A stretch of 64,000 bases of DNA from NCBI RefSeq assembly GCF_030812295.1, contig NZ_JAUSSK010000006.1, positions 59,538-123,537 on the forward strand. Reading direction: 5' to 3'. Below are positions 44,100 to 52,686 of the stretch, piece after piece (the first letter of the stretch is position 1; each line of letters starts with the position of its first letter). The notes under the pieces were generated by a model, which saw only the letters and a program-made list of their open reading frames with translations, was not told the DNA's origin and did not search any database. The position numbers and the translations under genes are program-made. The stretch is from Luteibacter jiangsuensis. Lineage in GTDB: Bacteria; Pseudomonadota; Gammaproteobacteria; Xanthomonadales; Rhodanobacteraceae.

Positions 44100-45248
44100 T
44101 CAGGAAGCCAGCGCCGAGAGCACCGCGGCGACGACGAGACCGAAGCCAGTGCCGAGGATATAACCGAGCAGGGCGAGCAGGACGCCCACCGGCACCAGCG
44201 ACCGCGAATACGTGGCCGCCAGTACCGGGGTGGCGGCCACGCCACCGATATGGGCCAGCGAGGAAATGCCGCAGAGATACAGGTCGAAGTGGAAGAGGCG
44301 CGCGGCAAGGCTGAGAAGTACGGCATGCAGCGCGATCACCGTGACTCCCGCCAGCAAGTAGAGGGGGGCGGCGGCTATGCCGGCGAAGCTGCTTTGCGAG
44401 GCTAGCACGGCCACCACCGAGATCAGCATCGCACTCGAGACAACCAGCGCGCCGGGCAGACGGGCTAGCGGCGTATGCGCGGCGAGAAGCCCGGTCACCG
44501 TCGCGATGAGGATCGTCCATGTCGTCGGCGACACCATGCTGCCCACCGGCAGCTTCGCGCCGAGCACCGCGGACACGGCCGAGACCAGGAGGGCGAGACC
44601 CAGCCAGAGCAACACGCTGTCGGACGTGGCGGGTGCGCGGACCGCTGTCTCCGCCACGGTCAGGCTCGCGCTGGATTGTGCCCGTGTCCAACGATTGAAG
44701 GCGGGTGCCAATCGTGCCACCGCGAACAGCACCACCACCCACATCGAATAACACAGGGCGTCGGTGAGCAGCGTGGTCGCCAGTGACGTATCCGACATGC
44801 CGATGGCCTGCTTCACCGCGATCATGTTCGCCGTGCCGCCCATCCAGCTGCCCGACAACGAGGCCAGCGGCATCCATCCGGCCCCCGGCATCCAGCGACG
44901 GTAGATCAGGAAGGTGAGCACGAAGGCGATGAACAGGCTGATCGAGGTGCAGACAAAGACGCCGAGCACGCGCGGCCCCAGCGCGAGGATGGCGCGAAGG
45001 TCGCAGTTGATCATCAGCAGGAAGAGCAGGGCCGGCACCAGCCGGGCGACGAGCATGTTCTGCGCCGCGTGGATCTCGGGCGAGGCGGTCCAGAAGCCGG
45101 CGACGGACAAGGCCGTCACGGTGAGGTAGGTGAGGACGATGGGCGGAAGGATCTCGAATACCTTCCAGCCGAAACGCCGTTCGATCGCGGGCCAGAAGCC
45201 TGCGGCAAGCAGCATCACGGCCAGGTAAGGCCAAACCGACTGGATCAC
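44100..45248 (-). CDS. DUF819 (YjcL-type) membrane protein, putative transporter
   Basis: 382 residues, about 10-11 membrane helices. DUF819 marks: PAIERRFGWKVFEILPPIVL, VPALLFLLMINCDLRAILAL, SLSGSWMGGTANMIAVKQAI, HIGGVAATPVLAATYSRSLV, and GYILGTGFGLVVA. DUF819 proteins are often encoded beside NlpC/P60, dipeptide epimerase and transglutaminase-like genes, which suggests muropeptide or dipeptide transport, but no member's substrate is firmly established to my knowledge. First gene of the seven-gene operon; the palindrome at 45284 is 36 bp before its ATG. Confidence 0.88.
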   Translation of the reverse strand: MIQSVWPYLAVMLLAAGFWPAIERRFGWKVFEILPPIVLTYLTVTALSVAGFWTASPEIHAAQNMLVARLVPALLFLLMINCDLRAILALGPRVLGVFVCTSISLFIAFVLTFLIYRRWMPGAGWMPLASLSGSWMGGTANMIAVKQAIGMSDTSLATTLLTDALCYSMWVVVLFAVARLAPAFNRWTRAQSSASLTVAETAVRAPATSDSVLLWLGLALLVSAVSAVLGAKLPVGSMVSPTTWTILIATVTGLLAAHTPLARLPGALVVSSAMLISVVAVLASQSSFAGIAAAPLYLLAGVTVIALHAVLLSLAARLFHFDLYLCGISSLAHIGGVAATPVLAATYSRSLVPVGVLLALLGYILGTGFGLVVAAVLSALAS

Positions 45249-45283
45249 GCGTCCCCTCCCCGGGTGGTGTCGCGACGGTCGTC

Positions 45284-45299
45284 AGGAATATCTATTCCT
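45284..45299. promoter_or_regulatory. Perfect 16-bp palindrome, candidate operator of the murein-peptide locus
   Basis: AGGAATA-TC-TATTCCT: two exact 7-bp arms around TC. It lies in the AT-rich stretch between the DUF819 operon (minus) and the transglutaminase gene (plus). Position and symmetry suit binding of a dimeric regulator such as the RpiR protein encoded in the operon. I found no second copy elsewhere in the window. Confidence 0.6.
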
Positions 45300-45325
45300 A
45301 ACGAAGTAGCCTGAAGCATAAATTA

Positions 45326-45354
45326 TTGACCGCGCTTTGCAAGCATGTTACACA
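45326..45354 (+). promoter_or_regulatory. Possible sigma-70 promoter for the transglutaminase/TonB-receptor operon
   Basis: TTGACC (45326-45331) and TACACA (45349-45354) are separated by 17 bp. The -35 is good, the -10 weak. It follows the palindrome by 26 bp and precedes the coding start by 48-72 bp. Confidence 0.4.
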
Positions 45355-45426
45355 GCCCTGACGCACGTCCACCCACCACGGTTGCATCGGGGATACCGAA
45401 CGGTGAAAGCGGCCCTACGAAACGCG

Positions 45427-46944
45427 ATGATTCGCCCGGCGCTGGCGGCGTGCCTGCTCGCCTCGCTGGGCTCCATTCCCATGGTGGAGGCCCGCCCGGC
45501 CCCCGATGCTCCGCCGACCCAGATGGGAGCCGACCCTGTCGGCGATGCCCCCTCAAGGCAAATAGACGCCGGTCACTTCAAAACCGCCGAAGCCCTCATC
45601 GCCAAGGCCCTCGCCCAACCCGGCCTGGCCCCCGCGCAACGCGACACCCTGCTGTTCCAGCGCGAACGCATGCGCCGAATCCTGCTCGATTTCACCCTCG
45701 ACGCCGATGCGGTGAAGACCCGCCTGCGCAAGCAGATCCCCGATCTGACCGACGCCGAATTCGTGAAGTGGGACGACGCCGGCCTGCTCGAAAAGCAGGT
45801 GATCGACGGCCGGACGTTGTACTTCAAGCGTTCGCCAGGAAATCTGTTCCGGATCAGCGCCGAGGCGCGCGCGCGGCGCAAGGAACAGACGCCCTTCGAC
45901 GACGGCCCGAACGAAGTCCTCAACGACCACCACCGCGCCGTGCGCGCGGCCGCGTTGGCCAATCACGCCAGCAGCGTGCTGCCGCGCCGCGAGAGCGTCA
46001 CCCAGGTGCTCACGGTGAAAGCCGGCGCGGTGCCCGCGGGCGAAACGATCCGTGCCTGGATTCCCTATCCGCGCGCCATCGCGGGCCAGCAGGAAGACAT
46101 CCGGCTCACCGGCAGCGAACCGGCCAAGGCCGCTATCGCTCCCGAGTCGAGCCTCCAGCGCACGGCTTACCTCGAGAAGAAGGCCGAGGCGGGCAAACCC
46201 ACGGAATTCTCGATCACCTACGAGGTGACCCTCTACGCGCGCTACGTCGACATCGATCCGGCGAAGGTGACGCGGACGCCGATCACCCCGGCGTTGGCGC
46301 CTTATGTCGCCGAGCGCGCGCCGCACATCGTCTTCACCGACGCCATGCGCGCGTATTCGAAGCGCGTGGTTGGCAACGAGACCGATCCCTACCGTATCGC
46401 GCGGAAGCTATTCGCCGCCGTGGATACGATTCCCTGGGCGGGTGCGCGGGAATACTCCACGATTTCGAACATCGGCGACTACACGCTGCATGCCGGTCAC
46501 GGCGATTGCGGTGAGCAGACCCTGCTGCTGATGACCTTGCTGCGCCTCAACGGGATACCGGCGCGCTGGCAGTCGGGCTGGATCTTCTCCGACGGGAAGT
46601 ACAACAACATCCACGACTGGGGGCAGGTGTACCTGGCCCCGTATGGATGGGTACCGATGGACGTGACCTTCGGCCGCCTGCTGGCCGGAGCGGACGCGAA
46701 GCCGGGCGACGACGCGCTCGAGTGGTTCTACCTCGGCGGCCTGGATGCCTATCGCATCGCCTTCAACGACGACTATACGCAGCCGTTCACGCCGCCGAAG
46801 ACCTTCTTCCGTTCGGAGACGGTCGACTCGCAGCGCGGTGAAGTCGAGTGGAAGGGCGGCAACCTGTATTTCGACCAGTGGGATTACGACTTCCGGTGGC
46901 ACCGTGTCGATACACCGCGCGGGGGCGGTGGCACGGCGCCCTGA
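45427..46944 (+). CDS. Exported transglutaminase-like protein
   Basis: 505 residues with a signal peptide (PALAACLLASLGSIPMVEA). The C-terminal transglutaminase core has the triad Cys361 (GHGDCGEQTLLLMTLLRLNG), His396 (NNIHDWGQVYL) and Asp412 (PMDVTFG). The middle is a beta domain (QVLTVKAGAVPAGETIRAWI). Bacterial members can be peptidases or amide-forming enzymes. Transglutaminase-like genes near DUF819 and epimerase genes support a peptide-processing role. The start is uncertain: GTG 45403 has GGGGA upstream, ATG 45427 none. A REP-derived segment encodes residues ~33-40 just after the signal peptide. First gene of the plus-strand operon. Confidence 0.82.
   Translation: MIRPALAACLLASLGSIPMVEARPAPDAPPTQMGADPVGDAPSRQIDAGHFKTAEALIAKALAQPGLAPAQRDTLLFQRERMRRILLDFTLDADAVKTRLRKQIPDLTDAEFVKWDDAGLLEKQVIDGRTLYFKRSPGNLFRISAEARARRKEQTPFDDGPNEVLNDHHRAVRAAALANHASSVLPRRESVTQVLTVKAGAVPAGETIRAWIPYPRAIAGQQEDIRLTGSEPAKAAIAPESSLQRTAYLEKKAEAGKPTEFSITYEVTLYARYVDIDPAKVTRTPITPALAPYVAERAPHIVFTDAMRAYSKRVVGNETDPYRIARKLFAAVDTIPWAGAREYSTISNIGDYTLHAGHGDCGEQTLLLMTLLRLNGIPARWQSGWIFSDGKYNNIHDWGQVYLAPYGWVPMDVTFGRLLAGADAKPGDDALEWFYLGGLDAYRIAFNDDYTQPFTPPKTFFRSETVDSQRGEVEWKGGNLYFDQWDYDFRWHRVDTPRGGGGTAP
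45524..45546 (+). repeat. REP half-unit embedded in coding sequence
   Basis: TGGGAGCCGACCCTGTCGGC plus GAT is identical to the left arm of the intergenic REP at 30725, yet lies in frame inside the transglutaminase-like gene, where it encodes MGADPVGDA. It carries no right arm or core. Confidence 0.8.
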
Positions 46945-46992
46945 CCGGGTAACGCACGACAACCCGAAACATCATCTTATGGGAGTGGGGAG

Positions 46993-49989
46993 ATGGGGGA
47001 CACGAAGACGAACCGGCGCATGTTGCGTCACGGCGCCTTGTGCATGGCGATCGGCCTGGGCCTTGCCATGTCCGGCGGCGCCTCCGCCGCGAATACCGAC
47101 GGTACGATCGTCGGCCGTACCAAGGCGGGCGCGACCGTTACCGCGCGCGATCCTGCCACCGGGCTGACGCGCACGGTAACCGCCGACGACGCGGGCAACT
47201 TTCGCCTGCCGTACCTGCCGGTCGGTCATTACCAGGTGGACAGCAGCAAGGATGGCAAGCCGGTGGCGGCCACCACGGACGTGACGGTGAGCCTCGGTAA
47301 CGCCACCACGGTGAACCTCGTGGAACGCGGCGCGACGGGCACCACCGAACTCGAAGGCGTGCAGGTGAGCGCGCCGGTCGTCATCTCCGCCGTGGACGTC
47401 AGCTCGACCGAGACCGCGACGAATATCAGCCGCGAGGAAATCCGCCGCCTGCCCGTGGACCAGAACGTGCAGTCGGTGGCCTTGCTGGCCCCCGGCGTGA
47501 ACAAGGGTAACGCCGGCTTTGGCGGCATCTCGTTCGGCGGTTCGTCGGTGGCCGAGAACTCGTTCTACGTGAACGGCCTCAATGTCACCGACTTCTACAA
47601 TCGCAACGGCTTCTCCGAGGCGCCGTTCGCGTTCTACCAGGAATTTCAGGTCAAGACCGGCGGTTATTCCGTCGAATTCGGCCGCACCACCGGCGGCGTC
47701 GTGAACGCCGTGACCCGCTCGGGCACGAACGAGTTCAAGGCCGGCGCGGAGATGACCTTCGAGGCCAGTGACTGGCAGGCGACGACGAAGAACCGCTACT
47801 GGGACGGCGAGCGCTACATCACCTCGTCCGAAGACCACTACTCGCGTACGAAGATGAACGTGTACGCGTCCGGCCCGATCGTGAAGGACAAGCTGTTCTT
47901 CTTCGCGATGTACGAGGCGCGTGGATATACGCCGCAGAACACCGACAACCTCGGCACCGTGCTCACCCAGAACGACACCGACTCCGGTTTCTGGGGCGCC
48001 AAGATCGACTGGCACATCAACGACAGGAACCTGTTCGAGTTCATGGCGTTCTCCGACAAGGACAAGAACGTCGGCTCCGTCTACAACTACGATTTCGCCA
48101 CGCACACCAAGAGCGACAAGAACGACGAGATCTACAGCGACACCGGCGGCCGCAACTGGAACGGCACCTTCACCAGCTACCTCGTCGACAACCTTTCGAT
48201 GAAGCTGATGTATGGCCGCAACGAACGCGAGGATTTCACCCGCGCCCAGTCCGATATCGACTGCAACCCGGTGGCCAAGGTCTCGGCGGTGCCGGGGCCG
48301 GGCGTCCCATTGGGCTGTAGCACCAGCACCGCGGTGATCAAGCGCAACGATACGCGCAAGCAGGGCCGCGCCGACTTCGAATGGACGCTGGGCGACCATC
48401 TGGTCCGTTTCGGCTACGACCACGAGGTGGACACGTCCGACTATTCGCGTCATTACCCCGGCCCGGGCGCGTACTACTACAACATCTACTCCACGACGCC
48501 GGGGGCCACCATCGAGAATGGCGGTGTGGTGCCAGCGGGCTACAACGCCTACGTGCGTGCGCGCCGCTACGAGATCGCGGGTACCTTCGAGACGACCAAC
48601 AACGCCTTCTATCTCGAGGACAACTGGAACATCACGCCGGACTTCCTGCTGAACGCGGGCCTGCGCCGTGACGCCTTCGACAACAAGACGGGCGAAGGTT
48701 CCAGCTACATCAAGATGGACAATATGATCGCGCCGCGCCTGGGCTTCTCCTGGGATCTGAAGGGCGACGGCACGACCAAGATCTTCGGCAACCTCGGTCG
48801 GTATTACCTGCCCGTGGCCAACGTGATCAACATCAAGCAGGCCGGCGGCCTGCTCGACCAGCGCACCTACTACGCCTTCGACGGTTACCAGATCCTCGAT
48901 CGCAATGGCTCGCCCTACGCGTTGCCCATCCTCGGTCCGCAGATCGGTGCGGTGGACGATTCGCAGGGTAACGGCACGGTGGGCGACCTGCGTGCCGAGG
49001 TCGACAAGAACATGGATTCCGTTTACCAGGACGAAGCCATCCTCGGCTTCCAGCAGGCGATCACTGACAAATGGTCGTGGGGCGTGAGCGGTACCTACCG
49101 GAAGCTGCACAATGCCATCGACGACATGGAGATCAGTGCCACGCCGCAGTGCGGGGGCGATGGCTACATCGGCTACGTGATGGGCAATCCGGGCCGCAAG
49201 CTCACCGTGTACGGCGACATCAACTGCGACGGCACGCCCGATGGCTACATCGATATCGACACGTCCAAGCAGGGCTGGGCGATGTACGACGCCGACGGCA
49301 ACTACCTCGGTCAGCGTGGCTGGAAGAAGCCCCGGCGCTCGTTCGGCTCGCTGGAGTTCCAGGTCGACCGCGCGTGGGACGAAAAGTGGATGTTCAACGC
49401 CTCGTACGTGCTTTCGTGGAGCCGGGGCAATGCCGAAGGACCGGTGAACTCCGATACCAACTTCGACGACACGGGCCGTACCGAGAACTTCGACGACCCA
49501 TGGGTGAACCTGTCCGGCGGTTACCTGCCCAACGATCATCGCCACCAGTTCAAGGTCCGCGGCACCTACGCGATCAACAAGCAGTGGCAGGTGGGCGCCG
49601 ACCTCACCGCTCTCTCGGGCAGTCCGATCACCGGCTACGGCGTGGGCAACCCTTATGACGCCACCGTGTACCACAGCTATTTCATCTGCGTGGAGAACTG
49701 CGCCGACCCGGTATCGGAGAACCGCGTGTACCAGCGCTCGCCGCGCGGCGAGGACCGTACGCCCTGGACCTTCAATCTCAACGCCAGCATCACCTACCTG
49801 CTGCCGCTGGACGAGAAGAACAATCTGCGCGTGAAGTTCGCCGTATACAACCTGCTCAATCAGCAGCGCACGCTCGGCGTCGACCAGGACCTGCAGACGT
49901 CGGTCGGAGGACTGAACCCCACGTACCTGCAACCCCAGCGCTTCCAGTCGCCCCGGTTCGGCCAGCTGACTGTCTCCCTGGACTTCTAA
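46993..49989 (+). CDS. TonB-dependent outer-membrane receptor with carboxypeptidase-regulatory-like N-domain (Oar-like)
   Basis: 998 residues. Signal peptide (HGALCMAIGLGLAMSGGASA), then a CarboxypepD-reg beta-sandwich (GATVTARDPATGLTRTVTAD then DAGNFRLPYLPVGHYQVD). The plug domain follows (ISREEIRRLPVDQNVQSVAL, GVNKGNAGFGGISFGGSSVA, YVNGLNVTDFYNRNG, VEFGRTTGGVVNAVTRSGTN), then a 22-strand barrel ending FGQLTVSLDF. Oar-like receptors import large or peptide-type ligands with TonB energy. GGGGAG precedes ATG 46993, 48 bp after the transglutaminase gene. A terminator follows directly, so the downstream enzymes may be expressed at a lower level. In this context the ligand is likely a murein fragment or peptide. 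Confidence 0.92.
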   Translation: MGDTKTNRRMLRHGALCMAIGLGLAMSGGASAANTDGTIVGRTKAGATVTARDPATGLTRTVTADDAGNFRLPYLPVGHYQVDSSKDGKPVAATTDVTVSLGNATTVNLVERGATGTTELEGVQVSAPVVISAVDVSSTETATNISREEIRRLPVDQNVQSVALLAPGVNKGNAGFGGISFGGSSVAENSFYVNGLNVTDFYNRNGFSEAPFAFYQEFQVKTGGYSVEFGRTTGGVVNAVTRSGTNEFKAGAEMTFEASDWQATTKNRYWDGERYITSSEDHYSRTKMNVYASGPIVKDKLFFFAMYEARGYTPQNTDNLGTVLTQNDTDSGFWGAKIDWHINDRNLFEFMAFSDKDKNVGSVYNYDFATHTKSDKNDEIYSDTGGRNWNGTFTSYLVDNLSMKLMYGRNEREDFTRAQSDIDCNPVAKVSAVPGPGVPLGCSTSTAVIKRNDTRKQGRADFEWTLGDHLVRFGYDHEVDTSDYSRHYPGPGAYYYNIYSTTPGATIENGGVVPAGYNAYVRARRYEIAGTFETTNNAFYLEDNWNITPDFLLNAGLRRDAFDNKTGEGSSYIKMDNMIAPRLGFSWDLKGDGTTKIFGNLGRYYLPVANVINIKQAGGLLDQRTYYAFDGYQILDRNGSPYALPILGPQIGAVDDSQGNGTVGDLRAEVDKNMDSVYQDEAILGFQQAITDKWSWGVSGTYRKLHNAIDDMEISATPQCGGDGYIGYVMGNPGRKLTVYGDINCDGTPDGYIDIDTSKQGWAMYDADGNYLGQRGWKKPRRSFGSLEFQVDRAWDEKWMFNASYVLSWSRGNAEGPVNSDTNFDDTGRTENFDDPWVNLSGGYLPNDHRHQFKVRGTYAINKQWQVGADLTALSGSPITGYGVGNPYDATVYHSYFICVENCADPVSENRVYQRSPRGEDRTPWTFNLNASITYLLPLDEKNNLRVKFAVYNLLNQQRTLGVDQDLQTSVGGLNPTYLQPQRFQSPRFGQLTVSLDF

Positions 49990-50000
49990 AGTCCCTTGCA

Positions 50001-50031
50001 AGGCGCCCCTTGGCCGGGGCGCCTCTTTTTT
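50001..50031 (+). terminator. Intrinsic terminator between receptor and enzyme genes
   Basis: AGGCGCCCC pairs with GGGGCGCCT around TTGGCC, followed by CTTTTTT. It begins 12 bp after the receptor stop and ends 12 bp before the next ATG, so readthrough is needed if the genes share a promoter. Confidence 0.92.
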
Positions 50032-50043
50032 CGGGAGGCACCG

Positions 50044-52686
50044 ATGAAACGTACCCTTTCCCTTGCCCTTCTGTTCTGCGTGGCGGCGCAGGCGCAGGAT
50101 CATCCGCTTACCCTGGACACGCACGTCGACATTCCCCTGTCGTACATGCACGACCCGAAGTTCGACGCCGGCAAGGACGGCCCGCTCAAGGTGGACCTGC
50201 CGAAGATGCGCCGTGGCGGTCTCAATGCGGCGTTCTTCGTGATCTATGTGGAGCAGGGGCCGTTGACCCCGGCGGGGTACGCGAAGGCGGTGGCACAGGC
50301 GGCGCGCAAGTACGACGCCATCGACCTCATGCTGAAGCGGTATCCCGAGTGGATCCGGGCGGCGCGCACGCCGGCCGATGTCCGTGCGAACAAGGCCGCC
50401 GGGCGCTTGTCGGCCATGATCGGCATCGAGAACGGCTATTCACTCGGGCACGACCTGAAGCGCCTGGACGCGGCCTATGCACGCGGAGCGCGCTACATCG
50501 GGCTGGCGCACGTCGGTAACAACGATCTCTGCGGCAGTTCGTTGCCTCGCAAGGAGCTTGGCGACAAGGTGGACGGCAACCTCGGCCTGACCGATTTCGG
50601 CCGGCGGGTGGTGACGCGGGCCAATGCGCTGGGGATGATGGTGGACGTGTCGCATGCGTCGGACGCCTGCGTGCGCGACGTCCTCGCGCTGTCGAAGGCG
50701 CCGATCATCGCGTCGCATTCGTCGTCACGGGCCATCACCGACCATCCTCGCAACCTTCCGGACGATCTCCTTAGGGCTATCGCCGCGAAGGGCGGTGTCG
50801 TCCAGGCCGTGGCGTACAAGGAGTTCCTGAAGAAGGATCCGGAGCGCGCGGCCGCCGAGAAGGCCTTGCAGACGCGGGTGGCACGCGAGGCGGGCGACAA
50901 GGAGTACGACAGTGAAAAGCATGACTACCTGCCGTCGTATATCGAGGGCATGAAGGCGATCCAGCGTGAGCATCCGCTCGCCACGCTGGACGATTTCCTC
51001 GACCACATCCAGCACATGGTCAAGGTGGCGGGCGTCGATCACGTGGGCATTGCCTCGGACTTCGACGGTGGCGGCGAGATCACCGGGTGGATGGACGCTT
51101 CCGAGACGCATAACGTCACCACCGCGCTCGCACGCCGTGGTTTCTCCGAAGAAGACATCGCCAAGCTGTGGGGTGGCAACCTGCTGCGCGTTTGGGCCGC
51201 CGACGAGGCCGTTTCGACCGGATCACTCGACGCGCTCGTCGACGAGGCGATGTCGCGTTATCGCATTCCCGGCATCGCGGTGGGCGTGATCGACGGCGGT
51301 ACGGTGGTCTACACGCGCACGGCGGGAGAACTCGTCGCCGGTTCGGGCCACAAGGTGGACGAGCGGACCCTGTTCAAGATCGCCTCGAACAGCAAGGCCA
51401 TGACCACGGCGTTGCTGGCGCGCCTGGTCGCGGCAGGCAAGCTGCGTTGGGACGATCCGGTGACGAAGTACCTGCCGGGTTTCCGCATGAACGATCCGTG
51501 GGTCACCCGCGAAATCCAGGTGCGCGACCTGCTGATCCACAACAGCGGCCTGCGCGAAGGCGCGGGTGACCTGATGCTCTGGCCGGAACCGAACGACTTC
51601 ACGCGCAAGGACATCCTGGCCGGCCTCGCCTACCTGAAGCCGGAACACAGCTTCCGTTCGCGCTACGCCTACGACAACCTCCTTTACGTGGTGGCGGGCG
51701 AGGTGGCCGCGGCGGCCGGCGGCGCCCCGTACGAAGCGCTTTTGCGCCGCGAGGTATTCGAGCCGCTGGGGCTCTCCCGCTGCCAGGTCGGCCGCTGGTC
51801 GCGCGATGGCGTGGGGAATGTCGCCCAACCGCATCGGCAAGGGGAGCACGGTAACGAAGTGGTGAACGGCGATCCGGCGACGGTTCCCGCGATCACCTCC
51901 GCCGCCGCGGGCGGCGTGCGCTGCGACCTCGACGACATGCTCCGCTGGGCCGGCAACTGGCTGACGCCCGATGCGGCGCAACGGGCATGGCTGGACGCCG
52001 CGCATCGCGAACCCCTTTGGTCGATCCAGAATCCGATGCCGGTGGGTAAGCGCCGGAAGGCCTGGAACGACACGCATCTTTATGGCTACGGCTATGGCTG
52101 GCGTCTGGCTGACGTGGATGGGCAATGGAGCGTTTCGCACACGGGGACGCTCTCCGGCATGTATTCGACGGTGAGCCTCTTACCTGAGCGGCGCAGCGGA
52201 TTCGTGATCCTCATGAACGGCGGGAGCGAGGACGCCCGCGATGCACTGGCCGCGGTCTTGCTCAAGCGGTTCACGGCCCCTGGTGAAGCGCATACGGTGG
52301 GCGAGTACGCCGACCGCATCGCCGCCGAGTCGTCCGCCCCGGGCGCTTCGCGTGCACCGGACACATCGTCGCGCGTGACCGCCTCCACCGGCGAAGTGGG
52401 CGGCTTGCTCGGTGTCTGGCGCGATCCGTGGTTCGGCGAGGTCAGCATCTGCCCCGGCAAAGAGGGCGTGCGCTTCGCCGCGGCCCGCTCTCCGGTCATG
52501 ACCGGTATGCTCGAACGCGTGGGTACGCGTTACCTCGTACAGTGGACCAGTCCCCGCATGGACGCCGAGCCATGGCTGGATCTTTCCACGCCGGACCAGT
52601 TGCGCCTGACCAAGGTCGATCCCGATGCCGATTTCAGCAACGACTACGAAGACCTGGCCTTTACTCGCGTGCGTGCTTGTCCTTAG
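50044..52686 (+). CDS. Fusion of M19 membrane dipeptidase and S12 serine hydrolase
   Basis: 880 residues with a short signal peptide (MKRTLSLALLFCVAAQA). Part 1 (about 20-385) is an M19 renal-dipeptidase: zinc ligands in LDTHVDIPLS, IGIENGY, MVDVSHASD, IIASHSSSRAI and GIASDFDGGG. These enzymes cleave L-Xaa-D-Xaa and D-Ala-containing dipeptides. Part 2 (about 395-740) is a class C beta-lactamase/DD-peptidase fold: Ser448-N-S-Lys451 (KIASNSKAMT), a YDN loop (RYAYDNLLYVVAGE) and HTG (SVSHTGTLSG). A C-terminal beta domain (about 770-880) follows. The frame runs through without a break, so the fusion is genuine here. The VanX-like gene starts inside its 3' end. Confidence 0.92.
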   Translation: MKRTLSLALLFCVAAQAQDHPLTLDTHVDIPLSYMHDPKFDAGKDGPLKVDLPKMRRGGLNAAFFVIYVEQGPLTPAGYAKAVAQAARKYDAIDLMLKRYPEWIRAARTPADVRANKAAGRLSAMIGIENGYSLGHDLKRLDAAYARGARYIGLAHVGNNDLCGSSLPRKELGDKVDGNLGLTDFGRRVVTRANALGMMVDVSHASDACVRDVLALSKAPIIASHSSSRAITDHPRNLPDDLLRAIAAKGGVVQAVAYKEFLKKDPERAAAEKALQTRVAREAGDKEYDSEKHDYLPSYIEGMKAIQREHPLATLDDFLDHIQHMVKVAGVDHVGIASDFDGGGEITGWMDASETHNVTTALARRGFSEEDIAKLWGGNLLRVWAADEAVSTGSLDALVDEAMSRYRIPGIAVGVIDGGTVVYTRTAGELVAGSGHKVDERTLFKIASNSKAMTTALLARLVAAGKLRWDDPVTKYLPGFRMNDPWVTREIQVRDLLIHNSGLREGAGDLMLWPEPNDFTRKDILAGLAYLKPEHSFRSRYAYDNLLYVVAGEVAAAAGGAPYEALLRREVFEPLGLSRCQVGRWSRDGVGNVAQPHRQGEHGNEVVNGDPATVPAITSAAAGGVRCDLDDMLRWAGNWLTPDAAQRAWLDAAHREPLWSIQNPMPVGKRRKAWNDTHLYGYGYGWRLADVDGQWSVSHTGTLSGMYSTVSLLPERRSGFVILMNGGSEDARDALAAVLLKRFTAPGEAHTVGEYADRIAAESSAPGASRAPDTSSRVTASTGEVGGLLGVWRDPWFGEVSICPGKEGVRFAAARSPVMTGMLERVGTRYLVQWTSPRMDAEPWLDLSTPDQLRLTKVDPDADFSNDYEDLAFTRVRACP

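Noticed and set aside
46972..50151. 1059-codon minus-strand open frame opposite the TonB receptor
   Set aside because: Product is a Val/His/Arg-rich nonsense composition; the plus strand has a complete signal peptide, plug and barrel.
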